From Mycolicibacterium sphagni (GTDB lineage: Bacteria > Actinomycetota > Actinomycetes > Mycobacteriales > Mycobacteriaceae), in the NCBI RefSeq assembly GCF_013337765.1, contig NZ_VBSB01000005.1:672334-736333 (forward strand): a stretch of DNA of 64,000 nt. The letters run 5' to 3'. A program made the translations under genes and the position numbers. This document shows positions 24,900 through 37,926 of the stretch, piece after piece (within the stretch, counting starts at the first letter, position 1; each line of letters starts with the position of its first letter). A model generated the notes under the pieces. It was given only the letters and a program-made list of their open reading frames with translations. It was not told the origin of the DNA and searched no databases.

Positions 24900-25742
24900 G
24901 TGCAATTCGCCTTCAAAACCTCACCGCAGAACACCACTTGGGCCGACATGCTGGCGGTCTGGCAGGCCGCCGACGGGATCGACGTCTACCACTCCGGTTG
25001 GACATTCGACCACTTTTATCCGATCTTCTCCGACTCGGCGGGTCCGTGTCTGGAGGGATGGTCCACGCTGACCGCGCTGGCGCAGGCGACCACCCGGCTG
25101 CGGCTGGGCACCCTGGTCACCGGCATCCACTACCGGCACCCCGCAGTGCTGGCCAACATGGCCGCCGCGGTCGACATCATTTCCGGCGGACGGCTGGAAC
25201 TGGGCATCGGCGCAGGCTGGAACGAGGAAGAGTCCGGCGCCTACGGCATCGAACTCGGCAGCATCAAGGAGCGTTTCGACCGTTTCGAAGAGGGCTGCCA
25301 GGTGCTCATCGGCCTGCTCAGCCAGGACACCACCGACTTTGAGGGCAAGTACTACCAGCTCAAGGCCGCCCGCAACGAACCAAAGGGTCCGCAGCGCCCG
25401 CACCCGCCGATCTGCATCGGCGGTAACGGAGAGAAGCGCACGCTGCGCATCACTGCGAAGTACGCCCAGCACTGGAACTTCGTCGGCGGGACGCCCGAGG
25501 AGTTCGCCCGCAAGCGCGACGTGCTGGCATCCCACTGCGCCGACATCGGCCGCGACCCGGGCGAGATCATGCTGTCGGCTCACGTTCGACTCAGCGATGA
25601 CCGCGACTACGCGAAGGTGGTCGACGAGGCTGCCGCGCTGGCCGCCGGAGGGCTGGATCTGGCGATTGTCTACCTGCCCACGCCGCACGATCCGTCAGTG
25701 CTGGAACCGCTCGCTGAGGCGATCCGAGATTCTGGGCTCTAG
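24900..25742 (+). CDS. LLM-class F420-dependent oxidoreductase (TIGR03560-like)
   Basis: 280 residues from GTG 24900. Luciferase-like TIM barrel features are HSGWTFDHFYPI, TTRLRLGTLVTGIHYRHPAVLANMAAAVDIISGGRLELGIGAGWNEEE, and PPICIGGNGEKRTLRI. The absence of an FMN-reductase partner and the mycobacterial context favour coenzyme F420 as the hydride carrier. The substrate is unknown. It lies 32 bp after the small membrane gene on the same strand and may be expressed with it. Confidence 0.87.
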   Translation: MQFAFKTSPQNTTWADMLAVWQAADGIDVYHSGWTFDHFYPIFSDSAGPCLEGWSTLTALAQATTRLRLGTLVTGIHYRHPAVLANMAAAVDIISGGRLELGIGAGWNEEESGAYGIELGSIKERFDRFEEGCQVLIGLLSQDTTDFEGKYYQLKAARNEPKGPQRPHPPICIGGNGEKRTLRITAKYAQHWNFVGGTPEEFARKRDVLASHCADIGRDPGEIMLSAHVRLSDDRDYAKVVDEAAALAAGGLDLAIVYLPTPHDPSVLEPLAEAIRDSGL

Positions 25743-25803
25743 ATAACGGCTCGATAACGACGGGCAAAGCCGAGCCGACGTCGGCCGGCGGCAAAATCCG
25801 TTG

Positions 25804-25944
25804 CTAGAACCCGTAATGCATGAGATCCGCGGGAGTGACCAGCCGTTCATGCTTGGCAGGGAACTCGCGGCTCTTCATGGGGTGACGGAAGAAGGACCAG
25901 GCTATACGCCGGACCCGCGTACGAGATATCGGGTTGAGGTACAC
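25804..25944 (-). CDS. Small basic protein (46 residues), possible Rv3857c counterpart
   Basis: GTG at 25942-25944 and TAG at 25804-25806, preceded at 8 bases by AGGAG (25954-25958), a good ribosome-binding site. The peptide is basic and aromatic (YLNPISRTRVRRIAW, then SFFRHPMKSREF). It is in the 365-bp gap between the LLM gene and gltD, where M. tuberculosis has the small gene Rv3857c on the same strand relative to gltD. No transmembrane helix is evident. An overlapping plus-strand frame from 25801 lacks a ribosome-binding site. Confidence 0.5.
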   Translation of the reverse strand: MYLNPISRTRVRRIAWSFFRHPMKSREFPAKHERLVTPADLMHYGF

Positions 25945-26108
25945 AAGGATCACTCCTGTGGTCAAATCTCGGTCTTATCGGGTCGCGACTTTACCGCAGC
26001 AACCGCTCCAGCAATTAGACACAGATCACACCGCAAACTGCAATAGGCGCGCCGGTAAATAATCGGATGATTCGGATGCGGCTGGAGTTGTCTGTGCGAT
26101 TACTGGCC

Positions 26109-27570
26109 TCAGCGCTGTGGGGCGGCCGTCGGCTTGATCGGTGCCGGCAGCGCGGTGTGCCCCATCAGGTAGCGGTCGACGCCGGCGGCCGCGGCCCGGC
26201 CCTCGGCGATCGCCCACACGATCAGGGACTGGCCACGGCCCATGTCACCGGCGACAAAGACGCCCGGCACCGAGGTGGCGAAGTCCTTGTCGCGGCTGAC
26301 ATTGCCGCGCTCGTTGAGTTCCACACCCAGGTCGGTAAGCAGCCCCGGCCGTTCCGGCCCGACGAAGCCCATGGCCAGCAGCACCAGGTCCGCCTCGAGG
26401 TCGAAGTCGGTGTCCTCCACCTTCTCGAACTTGCCGCCCTTCATCACCACTTCGTGCGCACGCAGCCCGGTGACCTTGCCCTCGTCGCCGACGAACTTCT
26501 CGGTGTTCACCGCGAACACCCGCTCGCCGCCCTCTTCGTGAGCCGAGGCCACCCGGTACATCAGCGGGTACGTCGGCCACGGGGTCGAGTCCGCACGGGT
26601 CTCCGGCGGCCGCGGCATGATCTCGAACTGATGGATGCTGGCGGCACCCTGCCGGTGAGCGGTGCCCAGGCAGTCCGCGCCGGTGTCGCCGCCACCGATG
26701 ATGACGACCTTCTTGCCCTTGGCAGTGATCGGCGGCTGACCGTCCTCGTCGACCACCGGGTCACCCTGCTGGACCTTGTTGGCCCATGGCAGGTACTCCA
26801 TGGCCTGGTGGATGCCGTCGAGCTCGCGGCCGGGGACCGGCAGGTCGCGCCAATCGGTCGCGCCACCGCTGAGCACCACGGCGTCGTAGTTCAGCCGCAG
26901 CTGTGCAACCGTGAGGTCGACGCCGACGTTGACCCCAGTGCGGAACTGCGTGCCCTCGGCCTCCATCTGCTCGAGCCGCCGGTCGATGTGGCGCTTCTCC
27001 ATCTTGAACTCGGGGATGCCGTAGCGCAGTAGACCGCCGATGCGATCGGCGCGCTCGAACACCGTCACCTGGTGCCCCGCCCTGGTCAGCTGCTGCGCGG
27101 CTGCCAGGCCCGCGGGACCCGACCCGACGACCGCGACCTTCTTGCCGGTCATCTTGTCCGGCATCATCGGCACGACCCAGCCCTCGGCGAAGGCATTGTC
27201 GATGATCTCGACCTCGACCTGCTTGATGGTCACTGGATCCTGGTTGATGCCCAGCACGCAGGACGCCTCGCACGGCGCGGGGCACAGCCTGCCGGTGAAC
27301 TCCGGGAAATTGTTGGTCGCGTGCAGCCGCTCGATCGCGTCGCGCCAACGGTCCCGGTAGACCAGGTCGTTCCACTCGGGAATCAGATTCCCCAACGGGC
27401 AACCGTTGTGGCAGAACGGGATTCCGCAGTCCATGCACCGGGAAGCCTGGGCCTCGAGGGTCTCGTGGGAGAAGTCCTCTTCGTAGACCTCTTTCCAGTC
27501 CTTCAGCCGCAGATCGACCGGCCGGCGTACCGGCGTCTCACGCTTGGTGTACTTGAGGAAACCGCGTGGA

Positions 27571-27578
<8 letters not shown>
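26109..27578 (-). CDS. gltD: Glutamate synthase (NADPH) small subunit
   Basis: 489 residues. The N-terminal iron-sulfur cysteines are intact ([17 protein letters not shown] and [13 protein letters not shown]). FAD binding is by [15 protein letters not shown] (about 153) and NADPH binding by [13 protein letters not shown] (about 297). It oxidises NADPH and passes electrons through Fe-S centres to GltB. It overlaps gltB by 8 bases, so the subunits are made from one message. Length equals the Rv3858c product within a residue. Confidence 0.95.
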
Positions 27579-32160
<4,582 letters not shown>

Positions 32161-32690
32161 TCGCACCTGACCCTTCACAAGCTTTTTGTGCGCGGTGGTT
32201 CGTCGACTTCACCGCGCCCCGCCAGGGATTCCTCCGTGCGTCACTGGACGGGGCTCCACTGTGGTGTCAACAAGTCGTAAAACGATATGTCAAACCCCCG
32301 CTGACATGCCAACTTAGTCTAGGCTAAGTCGGTTGCCCTCCCGTTTGTTGCGCAGCCGCGGCCAACGAACGGTTGCGCTGCGGAATCCGTTGTCGCGGCC
32401 CCTTTTTGGTGGTGCGATCGGCTGTCTTGAGGCGCCCGCTTGGCTGGGGTGCTCCGTCAGGGCCGTTTTGGGCTGTTTGCTGAGGGCATACGCCGCCGGG
32501 GTTCCTGGTGCGGGATACCTCACATGAGCTGTCGCCCCCGCCATCGCGACCTGGGCCAACTGCCGGTCTGGGACTTTGCGCAAACTCTGGTCGGATTCTT
32601 AGCTTTTGCGCCCAAACCGACAAACGGCCGACAAAACGCGAGTGGAATCCGGCAAAACGTCGATCTCGCGGACCAGCGATACTGGTCACG
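32161..32690. other. 530-bp intergenic region upstream of gltB with an iron-box-like dyad
   Basis: Divergent promoter region for gltB (minus) and the ParA-like gene (plus). A perfect inverted repeat ACTTAG-TCTAGG-CTAAGT lies at 32312-32329. Its TTAGnnTAGGCTAA core resembles an IdeR iron box over 12 of 19 positions, but the outer half does not match. Two TTGACA hexamers occur on the minus strand at about 32,265-32,295. Open frames at 32,324-32,690 on both strands look like chance. No RNA gene was recognised. Confidence 0.4.
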
Positions 32691-33761
32691 ATGACCGACC
32701 GCGACGACCATCTGCGCGACCGCTTCCGGCAGGGCCCGCCACCGGACTACTCCGCTGGCCCGCCGACGGAGCGGATCCCTCGCATCGTGATGCCGCCGTC
32801 GCCGCCACCTGCCCCCCAGCGGCCCTATCCCCCGCTGCCGGCTCCCCGACCGCCGCGACCCGTCAAGCCCAAGCCGACCCACGGGTGGCGTCGCGGTATC
32901 CACGCGGCGACGTTCGGGCTGGTGAACCCCGGTCCGTCGCGCCAGGAGCAGCGTCAGGCGGCGATGGAGGCCATGGTGGCCGCCCCGCTACGCGGCCACT
33001 ACAAGATCGGGGTGCTGGGCAAGGGCGGTGTCGGCAAGACGACGGTGTCGGCCAGCGTCGGGTGTGTGCTGGCCGAGTTGCGCCGTGGGGATCGGGTGGT
33101 GGCCGTCGACGCCGACACCGCGTTCGGCCGGCTGGGCAGCCGCATCGACCCGCGGGCCGGCGGCTCCTACTGGGAGCTGGCGAAGAACAAGAACCTGCAG
33201 TCCTTCGCCGAGGTGCTGACCCGGATGGGCAGCAACTCGTCAGGGCTGTTCGTGCTGGCCGGGGAGAACGGCAGCCGTCGGGGCATCCTCGACCCCGCGA
33301 TCTATCGCGAGGCCACCATGCGCCTGGACCGGCATTTCACGATCTCGATCGTGGACTGCGGTTCGACGATGGATGCCCCGGTAACCCAGGAGGCGATGCG
33401 CGATATGGACGCGCTGATCGTGGTGTCCTCGCCGTGGCCGGACGGGGCCTCGGCGGCCGCGCAGACGATGGAATGGCTTGCTGCCCATGGTAAGACGGGT
33501 TTGATGCAGCGTTCGGTGATCGTCCTCAACGATTCCGACGGACATTCGGACAAGCGCACCCGCGGGGTGCTGGCCGATCAGTTCCGCTCGCGACGGCAGG
33601 CGGTGGTGGAGGTGCCGTTCGATCCGGGCCTGCGTCCCGGCGGGGTGATCAACAACACCGGTGAGATGTCGGTGCCCACCCGGCGGGCCTTTGTCGAAGT
33701 GGCGGCGGTCATTTCGCAGTTCCTGTCGACGATCCCGCACCGTGGACCCCACGCCCGCTAG
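32691..33761 (+). CDS. ParA/MinD-family ATPase, EspI/Rv3860-like
   Basis: 356 residues from ATG 32691, with a Pro-rich N-terminal 70 residues like ESX-associated EspI (Rv3876) and Rv3860. The deviant Walker A is GVLGKGGVGKTTVSASVG (about 106-123), switch I AVDADTAFGRLGSR, and switch II VDCGSTMD. M. tuberculosis has Rv3860 at this same place after gltB. EspI has been tied to ATP-dependent tuning of ESX-1; Rv3860 itself is not characterised to my knowledge. Its 3' end overlaps the kinase gene by 20 bases. Confidence 0.85.
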   Translation: MTDRDDHLRDRFRQGPPPDYSAGPPTERIPRIVMPPSPPPAPQRPYPPLPAPRPPRPVKPKPTHGWRRGIHAATFGLVNPGPSRQEQRQAAMEAMVAAPLRGHYKIGVLGKGGVGKTTVSASVGCVLAELRRGDRVVAVDADTAFGRLGSRIDPRAGGSYWELAKNKNLQSFAEVLTRMGSNSSGLFVLAGENGSRRGILDPAIYREATMRLDRHFTISIVDCGSTMDAPVTQEAMRDMDALIVVSSPWPDGASAAAQTMEWLAAHGKTGLMQRSVIVLNDSDGHSDKRTRGVLADQFRSRRQAVVEVPFDPGLRPGGVINNTGEMSVPTRRAFVEVAAVISQFLSTIPHRGPHAR

Positions 33762-34500
33762 CGTCGGCGGATACCTGATCCGATCGGTGCTCGGCACCGG
33801 TGGGACGGGCACGGTGTATCTGGCGCGCCATGCGGGGGGACTGGTGGCAGTCAAGGTGCTTGATGTCGAATGTCCCGCACCGCTGGTTCACCCCCATATC
33901 GTCCCGGTCTACGACCACGGCGCAACGATCGACGGGAAGCACTGGCTGGCCATGCAATACGTAGCCGGTGGCGACGCCGACAGCGAACTGCGGGCCGGGC
34001 GAATGTCACCGGCGCGGGCAGTGAGGATCGTCGCGGGTGTCGCGGAGGCGCTGGACTTCGCGCACTCTCAGGGTGTGCTCCATGGGGACGTCAAGCCGTC
34101 GAATTTCCTGCTGGACAAGGATGACTGGGCGTTACTGACCGACTTCGGGGTGCTCCCGTTCGTGCGGAGCGGGACGGTGCTGACCTCAGCGGCCTACGCA
34201 TCACCGGAGATGCTGTTGGGCAATGAGATCGACGGGCGCGCTGATGTCTACTCGTTGGGCTGCTCGCTGTTTCGGCTGCTGACGGGTAAACCGCCGTTCT
34301 TCGATGTCGGGTCAAAGGGTGCGGTCGTCCAGGCGCACCTGCGCCGGGCGGCGCCGCAGGCCACCAGCTTCGCGCCGTGGCTGCCAACGGCGATGGACGA
34401 CGTGGTCACCAGGGCCATGGCGAAGGATCCGCACGAGCGGTATCAGAGTGCTCGTGAGCTGGCACTCGCGGCAACCCGCGCTCTCGCGACGAGTCGGTAA
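33742..34500 (+). CDS. Compact Ser/Thr protein kinase-like protein lacking the alphaC region
   Basis: 252 residues from GTG 33742, overlapping the ParA gene. A glycine loop (LGTGGTGTVY), the VAVK lysine (about 38), catalytic loop HGDVKPSNFLL (Asp about 115) and DFG (about 130) are present, then ASPEMLLGNEIDGRADVYSLG. Two departures stand out. The Arg of HRD is Gly. The 25 or so residues between the VAVK lysine strand and HPHIVPVYDHG are nearly absent, so no alphaC Glu can form the Lys-Glu bridge. No transmembrane segment or sensor domain follows. It may be a low-activity kinase or pseudokinase coupled to the ParA protein. Confidence 0.8.
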   Translation: MDPTPASVGGYLIRSVLGTGGTGTVYLARHAGGLVAVKVLDVECPAPLVHPHIVPVYDHGATIDGKHWLAMQYVAGGDADSELRAGRMSPARAVRIVAGVAEALDFAHSQGVLHGDVKPSNFLLDKDDWALLTDFGVLPFVRSGTVLTSAAYASPEMLLGNEIDGRADVYSLGCSLFRLLTGKPPFFDVGSKGAVVQAHLRRAAPQATSFAPWLPTAMDDVVTRAMAKDPHERYQSARELALAATRALATSR

Positions 34501-34523
34501 CCCAGCGCAACATACCGGATCGT

Positions 34524-35785
34524 CTAACGCGTCCTGCCGAGAACCTTCGCGAGCACATAGGCGAGTTGGCTCTCCGAGGCGGCGGCCCAGGCTCCATCGA
34601 GGTCAGCATCAGCACCCAGGCGCTGCAGCCGGGTTGGTACACCTAAGGCCTTCGATGCGGCGGCGACGGCGTCAGACCACGCGGCATCATGGTCTCCGGT
34701 GAACAGCGTAAAGCCCGGGCCGAGTAGATCCAGGGTGGACACCCGCCTCCCGCCTTGGTCGACCCAGACGTGCGGGACCCGGGTACCGGGTTGCCCGTGC
34801 AAGCCATCCACGAGCGCCACCACATCTGGATCAACCGAAATCGGTTCATCGGAAATCACTGCGGCGGAACCGCAAACATCGACGCCTCTTCGTCTGCCGG
34901 CAATTGCGGCCCACTTTCGCCCAACCGAAGGAACGTCAGCGGCGGTCCCGTGAGTGACTGGCGCGCGTTGAATAGACCCACCGGGTGGCGCTCGTCATGG
35001 TAGGTGGTCAGCAAGGCCGGGGCGGCCATCCCGTTTAGGACCGCGGCAAGCTTCCAGGCCAAGTTATGCGCGCTCTGGATAGCCATATTAGCCCCGCCGG
35101 CCTTGAAAGGAGGCATGGTGTGCCCCGAGTCGCCGACGAGAAAGACTCGGCCGCAGTGTAATTGGTCGGCTACCCGCTCATAAGGTTGCCAGGGCACAGC
35201 GTCGACGATCTCCACGCCGATCGCTTCGCCGATCGCCTTCGTCAGCAGTTCGCGGCAACGCGGTGCGGTGAATTGGCCAGCGGTTTCGCCTTCGGCCGGG
35301 AAGTACGTGCTGATGAACATGCCTAAGTCGCCGCTCACCGGTAAGAAGATGCCCTCCACTTCCGGATTCTTGACTTGGATACCGGCACCGGTGCCAAGGT
35401 GAGGGACAAACCTGCGCCAGGGTCCCCGGAAGTAGATGAACACAACGTAGATGGGCAACGCCCCGTGACCCGTGGTGGTTATCCCCAGTGCGTCGCGGAT
35501 CGGGCTACGTACGCCGTCGGCGGCGACCAGATAGTCGGCGTGCACCATCTCCACTGCTCCCGACTCCCGATCGCGGACGACTGCCGTGACGCCGCTTTCC
35601 TCCTGGTCGAACGACGCCAGCTCTGCGTTGTAGCGCACCTCGCCGCCGTCTCGACGGATCCGCGCGAGCAGGATCGGTTCGAACGCGCTCTGCGGGCAGT
35701 ACTGCCCACCCGGCTCAGGGCTCAGATCTGTGAACGGTCCATCTACGTTCCTAACGATACGAGTTAGTTCCGTTTAGAGTAGTTC
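34524..35785 (-). pseudogene. FAD-dependent aromatic monooxygenase, N-terminally truncated and frameshifted
   Basis: The remnant reads TELTRIVRNVDGPF at 35,785 and down through VAADGVRSPIRDALG (about 35,520), GRVFLVGDSGHTMPPFKAGGANMAIQSAHNLAWKLA and ends in MFAVPPQ-TGA near 34,856. Its C-terminal thioredoxin-like domain continues in another frame to 34,524 (ISDEPISVDPDVVALVDGL). The FAD-binding GxGxxG start is absent. Related flavin hydroxylases of the PheA/TfdB type have an ARRYRSAAV-like bridge at the frame break, so a small deletion is likely. It is clearly inactivated. Confidence 0.87.
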
Positions 35786-35875
35786 TCGACGTCTATCCGG
35801 GCCTGGTTGACCGCGAAAGTAACCTCAAGGCGGCGAAGTCGGCGATTCTCCGGCGTGGTGTTACGGTCGAGCACC

Positions 35876-36376
35876 TCAAAGCTCGAGGGGCACATTCTTT
35901 TCCGCGCAGGCGACCGCTACCGCGGCGATAAGGTCTTGGGCCCGCAGGGTCTCGAGGTCCTCGACGGTCACCGAACCCTTATTGGTCCGGTTCTGAGCGG
36001 CCACCCGGGAATCCCGTAACCGCTCGGCACGCTCGACGACGTTTCGGGCGAATCGGCCGTTCTGCATCACGTCGATGCCGTGACTGCCATCCGGGGCGAG
36101 GTAGGCCCGCAGCTTGCGGCAGGCCGCGTTGAGTGCCTCCTGTGCGGGCGGGTCGATCACCGTGGCGCGCGGGCTGCCGTAGCGGATCGCGATCTCGACC
36201 AGCTCGTCAGGGCTGTAGGACTCGAACCGCAGCTTGCGGTTGAACCGTCCCGCCAAACCGGGGTTCACCGTGAGGAATTCGTCGACTTCCTTCTCATAAC
36301 CCGCCCCGATAAAGCAGAAGTCGAAGCGGTGCACCTCCAACGCGACCAGAAGCTGGTTCACCAGATTCAGGGGCAC
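35876..36376 (-). pseudogene. EccA-type ESX AAA+ ATPase, C-terminal fragment
   Basis: 166 residues matching the end of EccA ATPases (about 570 residues): FIGAGYEKEVDEFLTVNPGLAGRFNRKLRFESYSPDELVEIA with the arginine-finger region, then NGRFARNVVERAE and a C-terminal helix. The Walker motifs and the TPR N-terminal domain are missing. The frame begins three bases after the stop of the EspL-like gene, so it could still be translated by coupling, but it lacks the ATP site. It is the clearest ESX remnant here. Confidence 0.85.
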
Positions 36377-36379
36377 GGG

Positions 36380-36697
36380 TCACCGCAGTCCGGCGCCGTA
36401 ACGCGCCTGATTGTCGGTCTCAGCCTCCTCGCGCAGTGCCGCGAACGCCAGGTTGAGCCGATCACTGAGCTCACCATGGCTGTAGTCGGTCACGACCGCG
36501 GGATGCAACGTGAGTTCGATGAGTTTGCCGTCGGAGTTCGCCACCGCGTGTATGTCCCCCAGGTCGACGCTGTAGGTGATGGTCTCGGCCTGCGCGACGA
36601 GTGCCTCCCACCGCTCGGCAGCCTCGCTCAGCTCCCGTAAGACCGCATCGACGAGATCCCTGTCGCTAAGCTCGCGATCGTCGCCGGATCCCGCCAC
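36380..36697 (-). CDS. EspL-like YbaB/EbfC family protein
   Basis: 105 residues, resembling ESX-1 EspL (Rv3880c). The YbaB/EbfC core is visible as a helix with YSVDLGDIHAVANSDGKLIELTLHP in the middle, then a helix with LSDRLNLAFAALREEAE. YbaB proteins are dimeric DNA-binding tweezers; EspL is needed for ESX-1 secretion. It is three bases upstream of the EccA fragment on the same strand, and 104 bp below the Rv3863-like gene. Confidence 0.7.
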   Translation of the reverse strand: MAGSGDDRELSDRDLVDAVLRELSEAAERWEALVAQAETITYSVDLGDIHAVANSDGKLIELTLHPAVVTDYSHGELSDRLNLAFAALREEAETDNQARYGAGLR

Positions 36698-36801
36698 TCA
36701 GCCAGTATGTCGAGCATCGCTACCTGCGTCAATTCACCTCTGCGGTATGTGTGACCGACAGGGACGGAAATCGCCTCAGCAACCTCGGACCATAGGTTCA
36801 G

Positions 36802-37917
36802 TTACGGCGTCGCGCCCCATTGGCTGGGCTGCGGGGCGTTGAGGGCTTCGAACCAGGCGAAGTGATAGTTGGCGGACAGCTCGTCGCCGACGGCGATCGC
36901 CTCGGCCGCGGCCAGTAATAAGCAGTTGCTCAGCAGCGCCGAGTCGACGTCCGGATACTGGGCCATCAGCTGATAGCGGGCGGTGTCGGAATGCACGCGC
37001 AAGACGTCCACTTCGGCGTCGAGCACCCCTGTGCGCGCCGCGCCCGCTTTGGCCAGCGTGTGCACCAGCCGGGGCAAGCCGTCGCGCCAGTGGGTGGCCT
37101 CCACGAGCTTCCACCCCAGATCGTCGACCCTGGGCAGCTCTCGCGCTTTCGTCGACGCCACCGTCGGCTCGCCACGACCCGTGGCGAATGAGTCACCCGG
37201 GTGGTAGGCCGCCGATCGCACGACATCGCCGAGGAGCTCGCTGACGCGGCCGCGACGCCTGGCCGGCGCAAGCAGCTCGACGCCGGCGGGCAACGCGACA
37301 CCCGGCGGGATCCAGCCGTGCGCGAGGTCGGTCACCAGCAGAATCGCGCCGTCGTCGCGCTCCCCGATTGCCCACCGCAAGCCGGGTTCCTGGCGTGCGA
37401 CGAATTCCAGCAGCCGCTCGAGGTGGTGGTCCCCAGGCTCGGGTTCCGGCTCGGGCTGAGGTTCCGGTTCCGGTTCGGGTTCGATGACTGCCTCGGGCTC
37501 GGGCTCGAGTGGCGTCTCGACGGGCGGTGTGACCACCGGAAGCGCCGGGTCGGTGTCGAATTCAACTGCCGCAGAGCGTAATTGACGAATCGTCGACTCG
37601 ACACGTTGCACCGCGTAGGACCTGGCCACGTCGATGATCCGGACTTCCTCGGCTCGGCGGGCGAAGTCGGGAAGGTCGGCGTGCTGCAACTCTCGCAGGC
37701 GCTCGTTGGCCGAACTCGCGATGCGCTGAAGGTCGTTCTTCAGGTGTTCGGCGACGATCGCGGTGTCTGGTGTGACCGTCTCCAGCTCCGAGGGCCACAA
37801 CCCACCGATGACCCACGGCGTGCAATCGGCGGGGGTATCGAATGTCGGCACGGAGAGGGCGCGCTGCGTCGCCCTCCTCAGACGCTGACGCGCGGTGTTC
37901 CGGCCGAAGATCGCCAC
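36802..37917 (-). CDS. ESX-locus-associated protein (DUF5631/DUF5632-like, Rv3863/Rv3899c type)
   Basis: 371 residues from ATG 37917. An N-terminal domain (about 1-125) starts MAIFGRNTARQRLRRATQRAL. A Glu-Pro repeat linker (about 138-162) leads to a second domain (about 165-371) with RWAIGERDDGAILLVTDLAHGWIPPGV and HWRDGLPRLVHTLAKAG. This layout is like mycobacterial Rv3863 and Rv3899c, genes beside ESX clusters. The DUF names are from memory. The start is 9 bp after the oxidoreductase stop, so it belongs to that operon. Function unknown. Confidence 0.65.
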   Translation of the reverse strand: MAIFGRNTARQRLRRATQRALSVPTFDTPADCTPWVIGGLWPSELETVTPDTAIVAEHLKNDLQRIASSANERLRELQHADLPDFARRAEEVRIIDVARSYAVQRVESTIRQLRSAAVEFDTDPALPVVTPPVETPLEPEPEAVIEPEPEPEPQPEPEPEPGDHHLERLLEFVARQEPGLRWAIGERDDGAILLVTDLAHGWIPPGVALPAGVELLAPARRRGRVSELLGDVVRSAAYHPGDSFATGRGEPTVASTKARELPRVDDLGWKLVEATHWRDGLPRLVHTLAKAGAARTGVLDAEVDVLRVHSDTARYQLMAQYPDVDSALLSNCLLLAAAEAIAVGDELSANYHFAWFEALNAPQPSQWGATP

Positions 37918-37926
37918 GGCGAAAGC

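Noticed and set aside
25801..26046. An 81-codon plus-strand frame in the LLM-gltD gap
   Set aside because: TTG start without RBS; the overlapping minus-strand 46-residue frame has a better start site and composition.
32312..32329. IdeR iron box upstream of gltB
   Set aside because: Only 12 of 19 positions fit and the right half is poor. Kept as a dyad, not called an IdeR site.
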